64,000 nt of DNA from Immersiella caudata (GCA_030512335.1 JAULSU010000001.1:558001-622000), one strand, 5' to 3'; counted from the stretch's first letter, positions 32,223 to 44,251 are shown. Numbers and translations are program-made. The notes: generated by a model not told the origin, from the sequence alone.

Positions 32223-34663
32223 CTATACTCGGAAATCCCCCCTCTTGACATCACTCGCCATGAACTCATACATCAAACACCCCAACTGGATTCTCCCTCC
32301 CCTCCCCCCATTCCCTGTACACTCTTTCCAATTCGACCACAAGAACGCGCCACAAGTGTGTTCATCGCCTGGCTCCTTCTTCAAGAAAGGATTCACGGCC
32401 AACATCTCCGTCGGCGCCCCGTTCTTCTCAATCTTGCAACCTGGCTTCCACCAAATGTTGACCTGATGCGGCACGTTCCCGCGCCATTGTATGCTATGCT
32501 TGAAGCTGTTCGAGTCGTCCTTACGGATAGCGTTTTCGGACTGAGTGCTGCCTCTACAGGCAAGCGTAGCCGCGGCCCTGACGTAGTTGTCGTGGACGTC
32601 CCCTTTGAGCTCGGGAAGTTCCTCGGGCTTGTAACAGTACCGATTGTAAGGGATGAGATCTGCGACTTCGTCTCCAATTTGCGGCTCGTCGGGGCGTTTC
32701 TTGCGGATGGCGTACGAGAAGGTTCCGCAGCCAATGTCGTACGTTCCTTTCTCGTACATGTATACTCCGGCTATGTTTGTGTCAGCATTCTGTCCCGAAT
32801 CTGCGAGAAAGGGGCGGTGGAAACTTACAGCTACTTGACCTGCACACGCTCGCGATATTCCCAAACGCCTTGTTGCAATCCGTCACCGTACACTCCCCGC
32901 TTTTCTTCGGCTCATATGCCAAATCGAAGCGGAAGTCTGAGAAACTGCTCGGGTTCGCCGGCGGCGCCCTGGCGACGACCACCTTCCGGATCGGCTCGGG
33001 AAGGGTATTCGCCCCCTTGGAATCAACCGTCATCTTGTGCGGCGCATCCTTGACCCAGCCCGAGCAGAAGTGGTTGTGGATGTTGAATTGGGAGGAGCTG
33101 AAGAGGTCGGACGGAATTTCAGTCATTACAATGGGGCAAGTGGGCTTGAAGCGATTTTCGCGACGGGTGCGGAGGTCGCGGAGGAGCTTGATTTTCATGG
33201 GAGAGGCTCTGTAGATGACGGGGACAGCGGGGCCAGTGCAGGGGCAGTCTTTGTTGGGAGCCTGTGGTTTTTATTAGCTGCCGCTGCGTGTATGGACGGA
33301 ATGAGACCAGAGGGAGAGAGAGAGAGAGAGAGAGAGAATGTGCAAAGGATGGACGTACATCTTTGCAGACGGATCTGGTAGCGTTGCCGGTTCCAACCTG
33401 GACGATTTTCATGCCGCAGTCTTCGTTCTGGGGAATACCGCAGACGAGCTACAAGGAGACGTCCATGTTAGTGGTATTCCGTTTGTCTTGTTAAATCTGG
33501 GGCGAACTTGCCGTTTTCTCCGGGCAGCCGCTTGGCGGCGTGTTGCCACCGCCAGCCGACACGAGTGAAGCCGGAATTCTGTTGCGGTCTCCCAGAGGGT
33601 CGTCATCGATGATGGAATGTATACCCAAAGCGACAAACAAGCTTGCTAGCTGACGAGCGCTGCCCGAAGGCAAAGGCGACGCTACGTGAAATGTCTTTGA
33701 GAATTCGTCGACGCGGTCGACAGCGGCGATTGCTTCAGTGTTGGTAAAAGTGAAGGGAACGCTGCCCGAGCCGGGGAGCAAAAAGCCGCCCAGAGCCCCG
33801 CCCGTCTCAGCATTCAGCATGGCCGCCTGCGCTCCGCAGACGACGCTGCCAAAGGTGCCGCCAGCGCGCTTTGCTTTGCGGACTGCCGGAGTTGGATGCA
33901 GCCTGTCAAATTCAGCGCCGGCCTGGCAGTCTTTGTTCCTGGCTAGAACCTCCTGCAGCCGAGCCGCGAGGTCCTTGCCAAGGACGACCTCAAGGTCTCC
34001 ATTAGCGGCAGCGGTGACGACAGGCGCTCCTGGGACGACTGTAGCGGCTGGAGCTGGCGCTAGGGTAACGGTGGCGACGGGGCTCCCACCGGCTGAGACG
34101 GTGATGGGAGTAGCCTCAGGCAGTTTCCCCGCTGCACTGGCAACGACGTGGGGCCAATACTGGCCACCGCCATTCAGCGCATGGCCAAGAGCCTTGAAAC
34201 CAATGTAGAGGAGACTAACGGTCTCGATGACCTTTTTAGCTGTCGACACGACCTCTGCAATGGTTGCAGCAGCAATCAAAACGGCACGACTGTCGAGTTG
34301 CTTATCCATCTGGATGCTGCCCTCATTTTGCAGGACTTTGACCACATCCTGGTAGCATTTGTTATCGGCCGCCCCGCAGCCTTGAAGCACGCCGTCGACT
34401 TTGGCTTTGAGGTCTTGTCCAAGAACGACGTTGAAGCCATCTTGACCGTCACCGGCAGGATCAATCCAAATAGCGTTGGGATGGATGCCTTCGGGGAGAG
34501 CCGTCTGTGTGAGAGAAAATGTTAGCATAGTACACGACGGGAGGCGTTAGGTACTTGAACTTGCAAGCTTTGGGTCAAACTGCTTCACATCTCCCAAGTC
34601 CAGCACTGCTGTGTAGGCAATACCAGCAAAGGTCACCCACGCCAGTGGGCAGAGCCACTTCAT
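32223..34663 (-). CDS. Secreted 720-residue protein of unknown function
   Basis: Exons 34663-34565, 34504-33512, 33448-33359, 33261-32829 and 32770-32223 splice in phase. The N-terminus MKWLCPLAWVTFAGIAYTA is a clear signal peptide. The middle is Ala/Val-rich with an acidic N-terminal part and an uncharged helical stretch (RAVLIAAATIAEVV). The Cys-rich C-terminal half (from LVCGIPQNEDCGMKIV) has a layout, DFRFDLAYEP then CNKAFGNIASVC then YDIGCGTFSY, that recalls tail regions following GH18 chitinases and other fungal exoproteins. That resemblance is from memory and weak. Two introns (34564-34505 and 33511-33449) have GCAAGT donors; no GT donor nearby preserves phase. A GA microsatellite sits in the third intron. 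The gene is divergent from a secreted protease gene 1.5 kb away. Confidence 0.75.
33313..33337 (+). repeat. GA dinucleotide microsatellite inside an intron
   Basis: About 12 GA units (CT on the coding strand) within intron 33358-33262 of the secreted-protein gene, providing an unusually long pyrimidine tract. Confidence 0.9.
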
Positions 34664-36149
34664 GATGAAATGACTGGGAGAGCACTGCTGCTGCAAGCGA
34701 TTGTTGAAGAGAATCCAGGACGCTCCAGCTGTGCGGCGATGAAACGGAATCTGGTAATCGAAGAAATATGGGCCTTGATATTGAGGAAGACGTGACGCAG
34801 AGTGGGAGGATTTCAAGCTAGCTTGATATATGAAATCCTGAACTGAGGTCTTGATGTCCTAGCACCGGGGCCTCTGGTCCAGGACGGCTATTTCCCAACG
34901 TGTGTTTGTTTCCAGCCCCCAGATTAGCCCGATGCAAGGCAGATTCAGCGTCCGAGGGAGGGGAGTCATCGCCCTCGCTGTTGGAACGAAGGTACAATCC
35001 AGGGGCACAGCGTTGGTCATCTCGCTCTCCAAAAAGCAAAGGTGCTGGCATCTTCATCATCAGGTCGTTGCCACTAAGGCATGTGATGTTGGCGGACAAT
35101 TGGGCTGCATGGGGCCTCAACTTCTGTACCCCATGCAATCTACCCCTGACAGTCAAGTTCATGCAAAGTTCAAGCCACGGCGTCGTTACATCGGCCTCTT
35201 GGTCGTGCCGCAACGTTCAGTGTTGGAGGTGTTTAGAGAGGCGCGCATGACTTGCATCCCGCCCGGCAGCCTCACCCGTGGACACCCGACCCGGTAAAAG
35301 ACCCGCAACCGCCCAATGGCACAGTCGAATGCGACCCGAGGACCTGGGGAGGATTTTCCTCGGCGCAAACATCCCGTGAAACATGATGCGGGCAGAGGCG
35401 GGGTGGCGCCTAATTCAGCTGAGGGAAAGAACTGGCTGTGCCACATCACGGCCGCGACCACCCCCAAATGCTAAGCGCGGGGGGGGGGGGGGTGGGGGCA
35501 AACAGTGCTGGCCTTCTCGGTCAACACGGACTTGTGAAACCCAACACTGGGATTAAATGTGGCGCCCACCGGCCCTTCGGGGGCCAACATCGAATTGAAC
35601 AGTTACATTCCGAGTTATTTGGTCAGAAGAGCTGGGGCCACCATCGACATCAACCTGAGTAGAATACACTCAGGCTTCGTTTCCCGAAGTGGGCTGATGG
35701 CCGGGTGTGGCCGCAAGAGCAAACAAGATATGAATGCCGTGCGGCGAGGCATCAACTCGAAACGGAACTGGCTGTGCCGAGTCAAACAACTTGAGCAGTG
35801 CCCTGGCTCTTGCAGAGATACATTCTCTCGTCCAAGAATGCCCTCTCCACGTCAGATCTTGTCTGGGGGCTGTCTGCTGGTGCAAATCTTGAACGACAAA
35901 CAGCGAGCCGCCGAGGCGGACTCCCGTCTGCGTCTACATCCGCGCCCAAGTCCTAACACGCGATGCATCTACTGGCACGTATAAATGCCATCATTTCCAC
36001 AAAGAGTTCTCGGTATCCCCATCTTCAAAGTTAAACGTTACAGCGTCGCTCTTCATCTCGCTGCATCCTATCCTCCCCCTTTCATCAAACGAATTGTTCC
36101 ATTCCCTATTTCCCCCTTTCACTGTGCGATTTCTCACACACCCCACGCC
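34664..36149. other. Long divergent promoter between two secreted-protein genes
   Basis: About 1.5 kb without a supportable gene. It contains a G14 run at 35479-35492 and a TATAAA box at 35980-35985, 165 bases upstream of the metalloprotease ATG. Confidence 0.5.
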
Positions 36150-37498
36150 ATGAAGTGGACAGCCCTCACCCTCCTATCCCTCTTGGACATTGCCCTAGCC
36201 GGAAGATGGAAAGTTGTCGGCCGCCCTGAAAGTCTTCGTACGATTCTCCTAATCTCTTTCTTTCTCCATCCCCCTTTTGCTTCGGCGTCACTAACAGTTA
36301 CCAGGGCACTACAACGGCAATGGCCAAGTCACGACTGCCGTAAAGCAGGCCATCAGTCTCGCTGGCACCGCCCTGGAAGTTCTCAATACTGAGTTAGAGA
36401 ATCCACATGTCCAGATCTTCGTGAGATACATTCTTGGTGACGACGCTAATCAACTTCGGTTTGCAAAGGGTGAGTTACTAGCTTGAGCCCATGATGCTTC
36501 AAGCTACATTTTGTGCCATGGGAACTACCTGATCGGCTGACCGCATGCGACCGAAGACTATTTTGCCAAGGTGATGACATATGAAAGAGAAGAGTCCACG
36601 TTACCCGTTGAGGCGCTCAACAGCGATCAAGACGCTGTAAGTTCTCTTCCAACTCAGCGATGGCCAAACCCTTTTTATGTGATTGATCCCTCACTAACAA
36701 CTGACACGCCCAGCTCATCTTCATTGACAACTCCAATCACGAGGAAAGAGCGGATGGCAGACTGTGGCTCAAAGCCCAAAACCTACCGCATCTGCCAGAC
36801 AACGCAGAAATGGCCCGTGATTGCTTCAGGCTCAGGATCGATGACAGGGATGACGGAGGAAGACTTATCCAGGGACTCACCAACCGTCCCAATGCGTACA
36901 CACCCGAATACTACCTCGCGCGCGCCGCGTGGATGAGGAGACAGGAAGAGGCCGAGAGGAACGGAGTAGAAAACAACGAAGATCCACCCGATTCAACGGG
37001 TCAGTACACCGCCCAGACCAACAAACCGAACTGTATAGACATCGCCACTTGGTTTCTGGATGAGGTGGTCGACGAAGGTCCGGAAGGGAAAAGTTTTGTC
37101 CAGTTTAACCCCCAGCTCTATGTCGAACTCACCAACCCAAACTTCCTCAACGATCTCAAGGGTGATCAGGGCGAGTATAAACAGATTGACGGCCTCGCTG
37201 GCCATCTCTCCCTTCCAGCCATGATCCTGCACGAAGTGAGTTCAAATCAACCAGACTTGAAGGCCCACAAGGAAAATAAGTAACTGACATTGGTGATCTC
37301 CAGCTGACTCATACTACCGCTGGTGGCATATCTTATGAGGTCGAGGATGATAATGGAGAGAGTTACGGTATCGATGCCGTGGGAAGAGTGAAAGACGCCA
37401 ACAACGCCGATAGCCTGGCAATTCTCGCTGTTTGCCTGTTCTTGTTCAAGGGTGGCTTTGGGGTCGACAATGCGGGTAACATTCTGAGAATTCAATAG
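36150..37498 (+). CDS. Secreted aspzincin-type (M35-like) metalloprotease
   Basis: Predicted extracellular zinc endopeptidase related to deuterolysins and lysine-specific metalloendopeptidases. Exons 36150-36237, 36305-36469, 36557-36636, 36714-37235 and 37304-37498 splice in phase to 349 residues. The signal peptide is MKWTALTLLSLLDIALAG. The zinc motif HELTH appears only after splicing, because intron 37236-37303 falls right after the codon for Glu in ILHE. Downstream, SYGIDAVGRV and NNADSLAILAV match the aspzincin region that supplies the third ligand and the conserved NADSYA segment, though the canonical GTxDxxYG is degenerate (DDNGESYG). The end of intron 1 could be drawn at either of two donors in the same phase. 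A TATAAA box precedes it. Its stop overlaps the convergent neighbour's. Confidence 0.8.
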
Positions 37499-38840
37499 CG
37501 AGGCTGACCTCTCCTCCTCATGGGACGGCTGGGTGGAAATTCCCCAAGCTCAATGTCCCTTGCCCTTGCAAGCCAGCGAGTTAGCCTACGATAGCGAAAA
37601 CGCGGCGATGCCGACTCAAGCTGGACAACATTTATCCCACCGCGCAATCCAGCCGCTTCGTACCGTTCTTGTTCTTCCTGTGTCATGTTGCAAAACAAAC
37701 CTGACCCCGGATAGACTTGAGGGAAGTCCTTGACATAACACATACACTCATCGCCCGTCTCGTCGCACACGAACACGCGGTAACGCTGGCGAAAAACCCT
37801 GCGGACTTCGAGGCGCGACGAAGGTTGACGTTGCTGTTCTTCATCCTCCGGAAGATAATGACGCTGACGATCCTCAAAAGAAGGATGCACTTTGGGGAGG
37901 ACCCACACCAACTCAATGGTAGGCCTGCTTGCGGCTAGAGCTTCTATCGGACCAAGGATCCCTCGCTCGTTCACAACAGACCAGTATTCGCGAGTGTTAT
38001 GATCTAACCATATATGGAGCTTTCGGAGACGCGGAAGTTGGGTGGAGAGCATCGACGGCAAGTGACGCCAGAATGCAACGTCGGTGTCGCCCTCTAAATC
38101 GGTGGGTATTACACTGTTCTGGTCTGTTTGGTGGGCGCTGGGGGCCTTCTCGATTGCCTCGAAGAAGCCAAGGGGTTGACTGAGAATGATGGATAGGTTG
38201 CTGATATTCGAACGAAAGAAATTCTCGAGCTTGAATTCGGCAGAAGAGGGCTCGCTGGTCTCGAGCAGTGTTTTAAGAGTTCCGAGGTCGGCAACGTGGA
38301 AGTCAGCCATAGTTGTTGCTTCCCCTATTAAATCCAAGAGCCTTGGTGCAGTTAGCCTCTATTCCAAGACCAAACATGAGACGGTGCAAGGCAACAGTCG
38401 ACCCACATTCTTTTGCAAACCCTCAAGGCGGGGATGAAATCCCTTGAAAGCAACACAGACTGCCGCACGTCTTCGCCGCAATCCAGATGGTGCAATGCCA
38501 GCTCTTCGCACATCCAATGAGAACCCCAGCTGGAGAGCACTCGCCTCTTGAAGGTCTGGCTGGGAATGGGCCATTTGTGGTGGTCTGGGGTGCGCTTCAC
38601 TGGACAGCGCTCGCTTCCATCGAGAGCACGCTCGTCAAACGTCGTCGGCGCAATGCATGACTTGAGCTGCAACCGTGGAGTTCCGTTGCTGGCAGCGGAG
38701 GAATGGAGGTGGCAAGCTGAGAAGTCGAAAACATTGGCATAAACCGCGCGTCGGAGCTCGAGAGGGAGCTTGAAGAATGGGCTTGCAGCTTGGTTGTGGA
38801 TGCGCGGGAGAGGGTCCTCAGCTGGGGAGTTGGACGACAT
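37492..38840 (-). CDS. DUF7730/F-box-like protein
   Basis: Two exons, 38840-38407 and 38341-37492, joined by a 65-base intron (GTGGGT donor, GGCTAACTG branch site, CCAAG end) that splits a Met codon; 427 residues. The N-terminal motif SPFFKLPLELRRAVYANVF is the leucine-rich opening seen in fungal DUF7730/F-box-like proteins, followed by CKRMLLDLIGEATTMADFHV. The C-terminus is Arg-rich. No second functional domain is seen. The last 7 bases overlap the end of the metalloprotease gene on the other strand, so the transcripts must overlap. Confidence 0.72.
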
Positions 38841-39790
38841 GATCAGCGGGGCCTACCTATCCTTGGCGGTTCGGTGCTTGGGCTTGAAAACGACAGGAGC
38901 AGCACGGTCAATGGGGGCCTCGACAAATTTGTAGGCAGTTGGCCGGCCGTGTTGAGCACACTGTGCGGCCATGGCGCGCACAGTGGACTTCGCCAGTCTG
39001 CTGGCCCCCAACGACAGTTGGCCTGTTCTTGTGACCGGACCCTGCACGTTTTCTCTCGTGGCTGATCAATAGGATCACAACAGGCTCCCCGCCCGCCGAC
39101 CGGAGGCCGGAAGCTGTTCAGTTGGCTGCACCATCAAGCGTCGGTCGGTTAGGTCTTCAGCGATGCCTCAGCTTTTTGGAGGCGAGAAAACTTCCCTTCT
39201 GGATAAGAGGTGAGCTCGCGCTCCATGCTACAGTTATTATCTAAGGCTTTTACTAGCCTGAAGATGTTTGCAGAGGCCACAAGCCCAGTGTTGCCAGGGC
39301 ACAACAGGTAGCGAACGGCGCTGCGAGCCCCTGAAAACCCTAACCCTGTTGCAACCTGAGAGACTTGCGTCGAAGAGCTTTAGAAAGCCGCGGGAAGCTT
39401 GCGAAGAACAGCGACGAGAGGCGCTATCAGGGCCCTCTTGCATGAATGCCTAGTTCTGTGTCCTAACAGTGGGTATCAACAAAGCTTGACGTCGCTAAGA
39501 TCCCCCCATCCGGTCAACCGACGCACGTACCGTCTCCCCACACATAATCCCATGAACCTAACAGTCTCCCAAAAGCACATGCCCATTCTCAACATGCCCC
39601 CCGACCTTCTATCTCAGCACCACAGGGACATCGTGAATCAATAGCACACAGATTACATCCCTTTGCTCCAGCACAGCTGGCCCTGTCCCGAACATGCCAC
39701 CTTGCGTGATGAAGAACCTCCGCCCGTCACAAGCATCCGCTGCTGCGTTGGAAAACTAGTTTGCGTCTCCTGACCCGCTTTCTCCTTCTG
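38841..39790. other. Intergenic 38841-39790
   Basis: About 950 bases with no supportable gene. Confidence 0.5.
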
Positions 39791-41526
39791 TTACTGAGGT
39801 GAGCATCCTGAGAGTATCTTGGCCCTTTTGGCTCGCCGCTCGTCGTAGCAGGAACTCTTCTTGATAGGCGAGGAAGTCGGGGTCGTCGCCATACAGACTA
39901 GAGGACTTGCCAGTGGTCCAGGTTTTTGGTAGGTCCTGATAGGGTCTGAAGTTCCTGTGATGGGAGTCACGATTCGCGGGTATTCCGGGATGGGATCTTT
40001 GTCGACTTTGCAGTGCGAGGCCATGGAGAATACTAGGCTGGTGAGGCTTGGATCGAGAAAGTCAGCTCGCTTGAGGGTGATGGTGCGGGGGCCGACACGA
40101 TCAAAGAACAACCCGTGGGCAATGAAGACGCTGGGGTCGGATGAGGGGGCAATGACTGGCCGACGGTTGGCTGCGGCGGGGTGATCGGAAGTTGCGAGGC
40201 CGAGGGGGGTCAGAGAGGTATGGATGTCCCAGCGGAGAGCCCATGACGGAAAGTCAGGTTCGATTATTGGCGGGTCGGACGGGTGGAAGACGAAGGAAAG
40301 AGCCTCGAGAGAGTCAACGCAGGTTATCATGGTCATTGCAAAGTCGCGGTAGACAGTGGTAACTGAATGATTGTAGTTCGGCGTGATGAACGATGTCTGA
40401 CCGGGACGGTAAGCGATGGACGTTGTCCTTGGCTGGCCAGTGAAGAATGCGCCGAGCAGAGACGGCATCTGGAGAGGGAGGCCGTGGAGGATGATTGAGA
40501 TTGGCTACCGCGAGTCGCGCTGTAAGCGTGTCATTGTTTTTGAAGGGGTCCCCTGGGCTCAGAATGAAGGTCAAGTTTCGTTTTCGAACAGCATAGTGGG
40601 AGATGACTGTCGAGTCATCTTTGCGGAAATCGTGATACGGGTAGTCGCTGGCTCTCTCCAGGGCAGTTGGGCGAGACATGAAGGCGTAGATTTTATCTCG
40701 GGGGTCAGCGGCCAGATGCCGTCGGCCTTGACGCAGGACTTGACGCAGCCTCTTGGCACTGGGGAGAGAAGATAGATAGTGAATAAATCGGTCACCCTCT
40801 TAATGTCGGTAGTGAGCTCTAGGGATCGGACGATGGAGCTGAAGTATTTGGCGTACGCCATGCAAAATTGTCCGATCGAGGCAAAGTCCAGGCTCGCACC
40901 ACCCCAGATGGCCATGGGATTGTCCGTCAGACCGGCTTCCTAACTGGTCCAGGTTCTCGTGAACCACTCGCAGCAAAAAAGGCGCGCAACCATGCGCAGT
41001 CACTCTTCTGCTGTTTTCTGGGGGAACCAGCTCTCGGTCACCTCAGGTTCGATCCCCGACTCAATAGCCCGGATGAGCCCGTCGATGGTGCGAGAAATGA
41101 CGCCGAAGATGTCTTCGGATTGTCTTTGCTGGTCAGGCCCCAGCCAAATCACCACATCTTTGGCCGTGCCATGGATATCCCCCATCAGTTTGACCTGCTG
41201 GTTGCGCTCGGGAATGTCGTTCTGGTTGATGCACATTGCGTCGATCCACAAGACGGATCATCGTCACGTTGAAGGCGACGAAGTGCTTGACCGAGATTTT
41301 TGGTGATGCGAACCTTTCCTCCGTCGCAATTCAGGAGGTCTTCGTCTTTATCAGTGCCCCAGACGTAAGACAGGACAGAAATCGACTGGCCACTCTCAAT
41401 GGCGGTTTGGATGAGGGTGGCCTCTGGAAAGTCGGTTTTTCGCCCGTTGCTTGCCGCGCTGAGCTGCAGAAGCCGAATTTCATTTGGCTTCTGCAAGGGC
41501 CTGTATGGAATCTGATATCGGGACAT
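39791..41526 (-). pseudogene. Broken HET-domain gene
   Basis: Remnant of a heterokaryon-incompatibility gene starting at the ATG 41526 (MSRYQIPYRPLQKP). HET blocks persist in different frames: SVLSYVWGTDKDEDLL, then after a one-base loss near 41250-41258 LWIDAMCINQNDIPERNQQV and DVVIWLGPD. In-frame stops follow: TGA at 41002-41000, and TAG at 40942-40940, where HET proteins usually have the Gln of VVQE. Then WGGASLDFASIGQF, a frameshift near 40690-40705 exposing ADPRDKIYAFMS, and a final frame with VTTVYRDFAMTM and PSWALRWD. Two or more frameshifts plus two nonsense codons mean no full-length HET protein can be made. It is not closely similar to the intact WW-HET gene at 15.8 kb. Confidence 0.85.
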
Positions 41527-42625
41527 GGTGGGGCAAGTGAGGTGGAAAGTGGAGGTTGCTGAGGTGGTGGAGGTGGAGTGACGTTGATGCGGCTGAAACC
41601 TGCAACACCCATTCACTTTTTCCCTGCTCGATGCTCACAGATCTAGCACTTCACTTCATATCTTCCTAATCTGTCAATTCAACCCATCCGGGACAGCGAC
41701 ACCCACCGCATTCCGACACCGGCGAAGCTGGCCGTCCTGCTGACACCCGGTTAGTCGCCCCATCCAAGCCGATGCCCTATGCGGTTTACAGGCAATTAAA
41801 CCCTCGGAACGCTCCCATCAAGACCTCACCGCCCGGAAGTCCGAATAATGCCCGCTACGGGCTGTTTTGTCGGCTTGATCATTGCCAATCCAATCCCATG
41901 AGCTGCCGATTGGTGTGACGTCATTGAGTCTCACGCCTCGCAACTTCTTCAAGAGCTCCAAACCAACGGGACAAACGGCTCCACAGGCGGTAATCCCATT
42001 TTTTGAGGTCTGCGGCTGTTTAAAAGTTGTCTCTTGGTCGCAACACAACATCCTTCAAAGATGGGGCTTCAGCCCTTGACACATGTTATTGTCGGTCGGC
42101 ATCCCGACAAGGTTTGCACGCGGCTGTGCCCGAACCGACACACCCGAACCCCCGATCAACCTTTCGCTCCGACATCCACGAGCCACTGCCGCTTGCAACG
42201 AGCAGAGAGCATGCGCCCGACCGATCAAACAACGAATGCGTTGGCTTAGCGGGGACCTGTCATCCGTTTCAACCCACATGTGACGTCTCTCGGTAGAGCG
42301 AGGACACTAGATGCCTCCCGCCTTTTCCGCGCAGCTTGTCGATGTCCAAGTTCCAACTGGCCTGGACGTTTTCCCGTTTCGATGTTTAAGCTTGGCTCTC
42401 AAATAACTGGGCTGTGCTTTTGGCAAGATCCGGTTGCCGTGCTCGTCGCCTTTCTTCGGGGGGGATGCTAACGATATCACAGCTCTGCATTTTGGATTCG
42501 CCTCCTCACTTCACAACCATACATCAAATATTGCCCGAATTGCCCAGACTGGTTTTTTCACGACAATTGTGCTGCTTCCCGCGCCTTGGTACCCCCAGAG
42601 GCCTGGCGGGCGCGCAACCGCAGCC
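41527..42625. other. Intergenic 41527-42625
   Basis: About 1.1 kb with no supportable gene. The following frame is open from 42434 but the likely ATG is 42626. Confidence 0.5.
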
Positions 42626-43858
42626 ATGGCTCCCAGCATCGACCCCCAGCTAAAGGCCCGCCTGCTCAACGACATCAAAACAGGCGCTTACTCCACGCTC
42701 AACGTAGAGCTTATCGTCGCCGCCAGAAATGCCGGAACTACTCAAGCCCACCTCCTCCTCTCTCTCCTCGACCCACAGGGCCGCAACATTCTCCATCACG
42801 CCGCCCACCACTTCAATAACAACATCAAATATCTCACACTTGTTCTACATCCCACCAGCGGATGGTTCGCTGATTTCCCCAACGAAAAGTCCGATCTCCT
42901 TTCCCAAAAAGACTGCAACGGTGAAACCCCGGTCCTCTACGCCATCCGCCACACCCATCCCAACCGCCCTGCCGAGTTCCTCGCCACCTTCCTCCCCCTC
43001 GTCGAAAACCCAAGCGGCATCCTGTCGACCACCAACAACCGCGGTATGGCACCCATGCACGTCGCCGCCGAAGTGGACCACCACTCCGCCATCCGCTTCC
43101 TCCACGATATGCACAAGACCCCGACCAACGTCCCAGCCGAGGGAACCAAACACGGCGATTACCCACTCCACATCGCCGCCCGCAATGACTCTGTCAGCGC
43201 AGCGAGGGCGATAGTCGATATTGAAGGATGGAGGACGTTGGTCGAGAGGAGAAACAGGCACGGGAGGTCAGCGTTGGAGCTGGCGTGGGCGCATGATGGT
43301 AGGAGAGTAATGAAATGGATAAATACTACGTACGAGGGGTTGGATATGTGGACGACGTTTAGCAACTATTTGATCAGGAAGGTGTGCGTTCAGAGGAAGA
43401 GAAAAGGGGGGAAGATGGTACTTCCGAGGTGCCGTAAGTGGCAGCCGCCAGAGATGACGAAGATGCAGATGGTGACATGGGGTGAGGGACACGATGTGGA
43501 GAGCGAGAGTGAGGGTGAGGGTGAGAGCGCGAGTGACAGTGAGCTCAGTGAGCTGGGGAGTGATCTCAGCATGGGAGACGGCAACAGCGGTGAGAGTGGT
43601 GGAAGCGATGAGACTGCCGAGAACAATGGGAGCTCTGAGAGCTCTGAGAGCTCCAAGAGTGGTGCGAGCTATGGGGGTGAGAACTGCGGGGATAGCATTG
43701 AAGTTGCGGGCAGCGTTGAAGTCAAGACGAGCATCGAAGTTGCGGAAAGCAGTGTGGCTGATAAATCATCGAAAACTAGGAGGAGCCAAGACAGCGGGGA
43801 GTTGGAGGACGAAGAGAACCTCCGGTTTAAATCGAGGCGTCGACTCAGGGGAGGATGA
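42626..43858 (+). CDS. Ankyrin-repeat protein with acidic Ser-rich tail
   Basis: Single exon, 410 residues from ATG 42626 (GCAGCCATGG, good start context). The first half carries ankyrin-type repeats: GRNILHHAAHHFNNNIKYLT, GETPVLYAIRHTHPNRPAEF, GMAPMHVAAEVDHHSAIRFL and GDYPLHIAARNDSVSAARAI. A basic stretch (RKVCVQRKRKGGK) precedes about 140 residues dominated by Ser, Glu, Gly and Asp, ending in a basic RFKSRRRLRGG. Basic-acidic-basic layout suggests a nuclear or chromatin-associated adaptor; that is inference. The acidic tail is built on repeated GAG/AGC/GGT codons and may be length-variable. Confidence 0.78.
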   Translation: MAPSIDPQLKARLLNDIKTGAYSTLNVELIVAARNAGTTQAHLLLSLLDPQGRNILHHAAHHFNNNIKYLTLVLHPTSGWFADFPNEKSDLLSQKDCNGETPVLYAIRHTHPNRPAEFLATFLPLVENPSGILSTTNNRGMAPMHVAAEVDHHSAIRFLHDMHKTPTNVPAEGTKHGDYPLHIAARNDSVSAARAIVDIEGWRTLVERRNRHGRSALELAWAHDGRRVMKWINTTYEGLDMWTTFSNYLIRKVCVQRKRKGGKMVLPRCRKWQPPEMTKMQMVTWGEGHDVESESEGEGESASDSELSELGSDLSMGDGNSGESGGSDETAENNGSSESSESSKSGASYGGENCGDSIEVAGSVEVKTSIEVAESSVADKSSKTRRSQDSGELEDEENLRFKSRRRLRGG

Positions 43859-44251
43859 TGGTGCATGAGGGCAGGATTGACCTTGGGGTTCCCCAGAACT
43901 TTTGTGCAAAACGGAAGCGATGTGAACATAGGATTAGTTCGAATATGCGTTGGAAATATCAAGAGCGTAGCGCCTGTGTAGCCATACCTTTGTGTGCAAA
44001 ATACGTTGACGAATTGCAGCAAAAAATAGTATCCCCCATTGAGGGGCGGGGGGGCTGTTGTTGCTTTACCCGTGAATTGAGGGCCCTGTTGCCAAGCCCC
44101 CCTGGGCCCCTGAACACCTCACGAAATCATCCACCATCGTCAATCTAGTATGACATCACAGATACTCCCCCATCTCTCCTGGAACAACAGTGCGCTCCAT
44201 TTCAACGCCGCGCCAATCTTAAAGCCCACAGTTCCTTTTGTCGTTTTTCAT
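43859..44251. other. Intergenic 43859-44251
   Basis: No gene seen. Confidence 0.5.
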
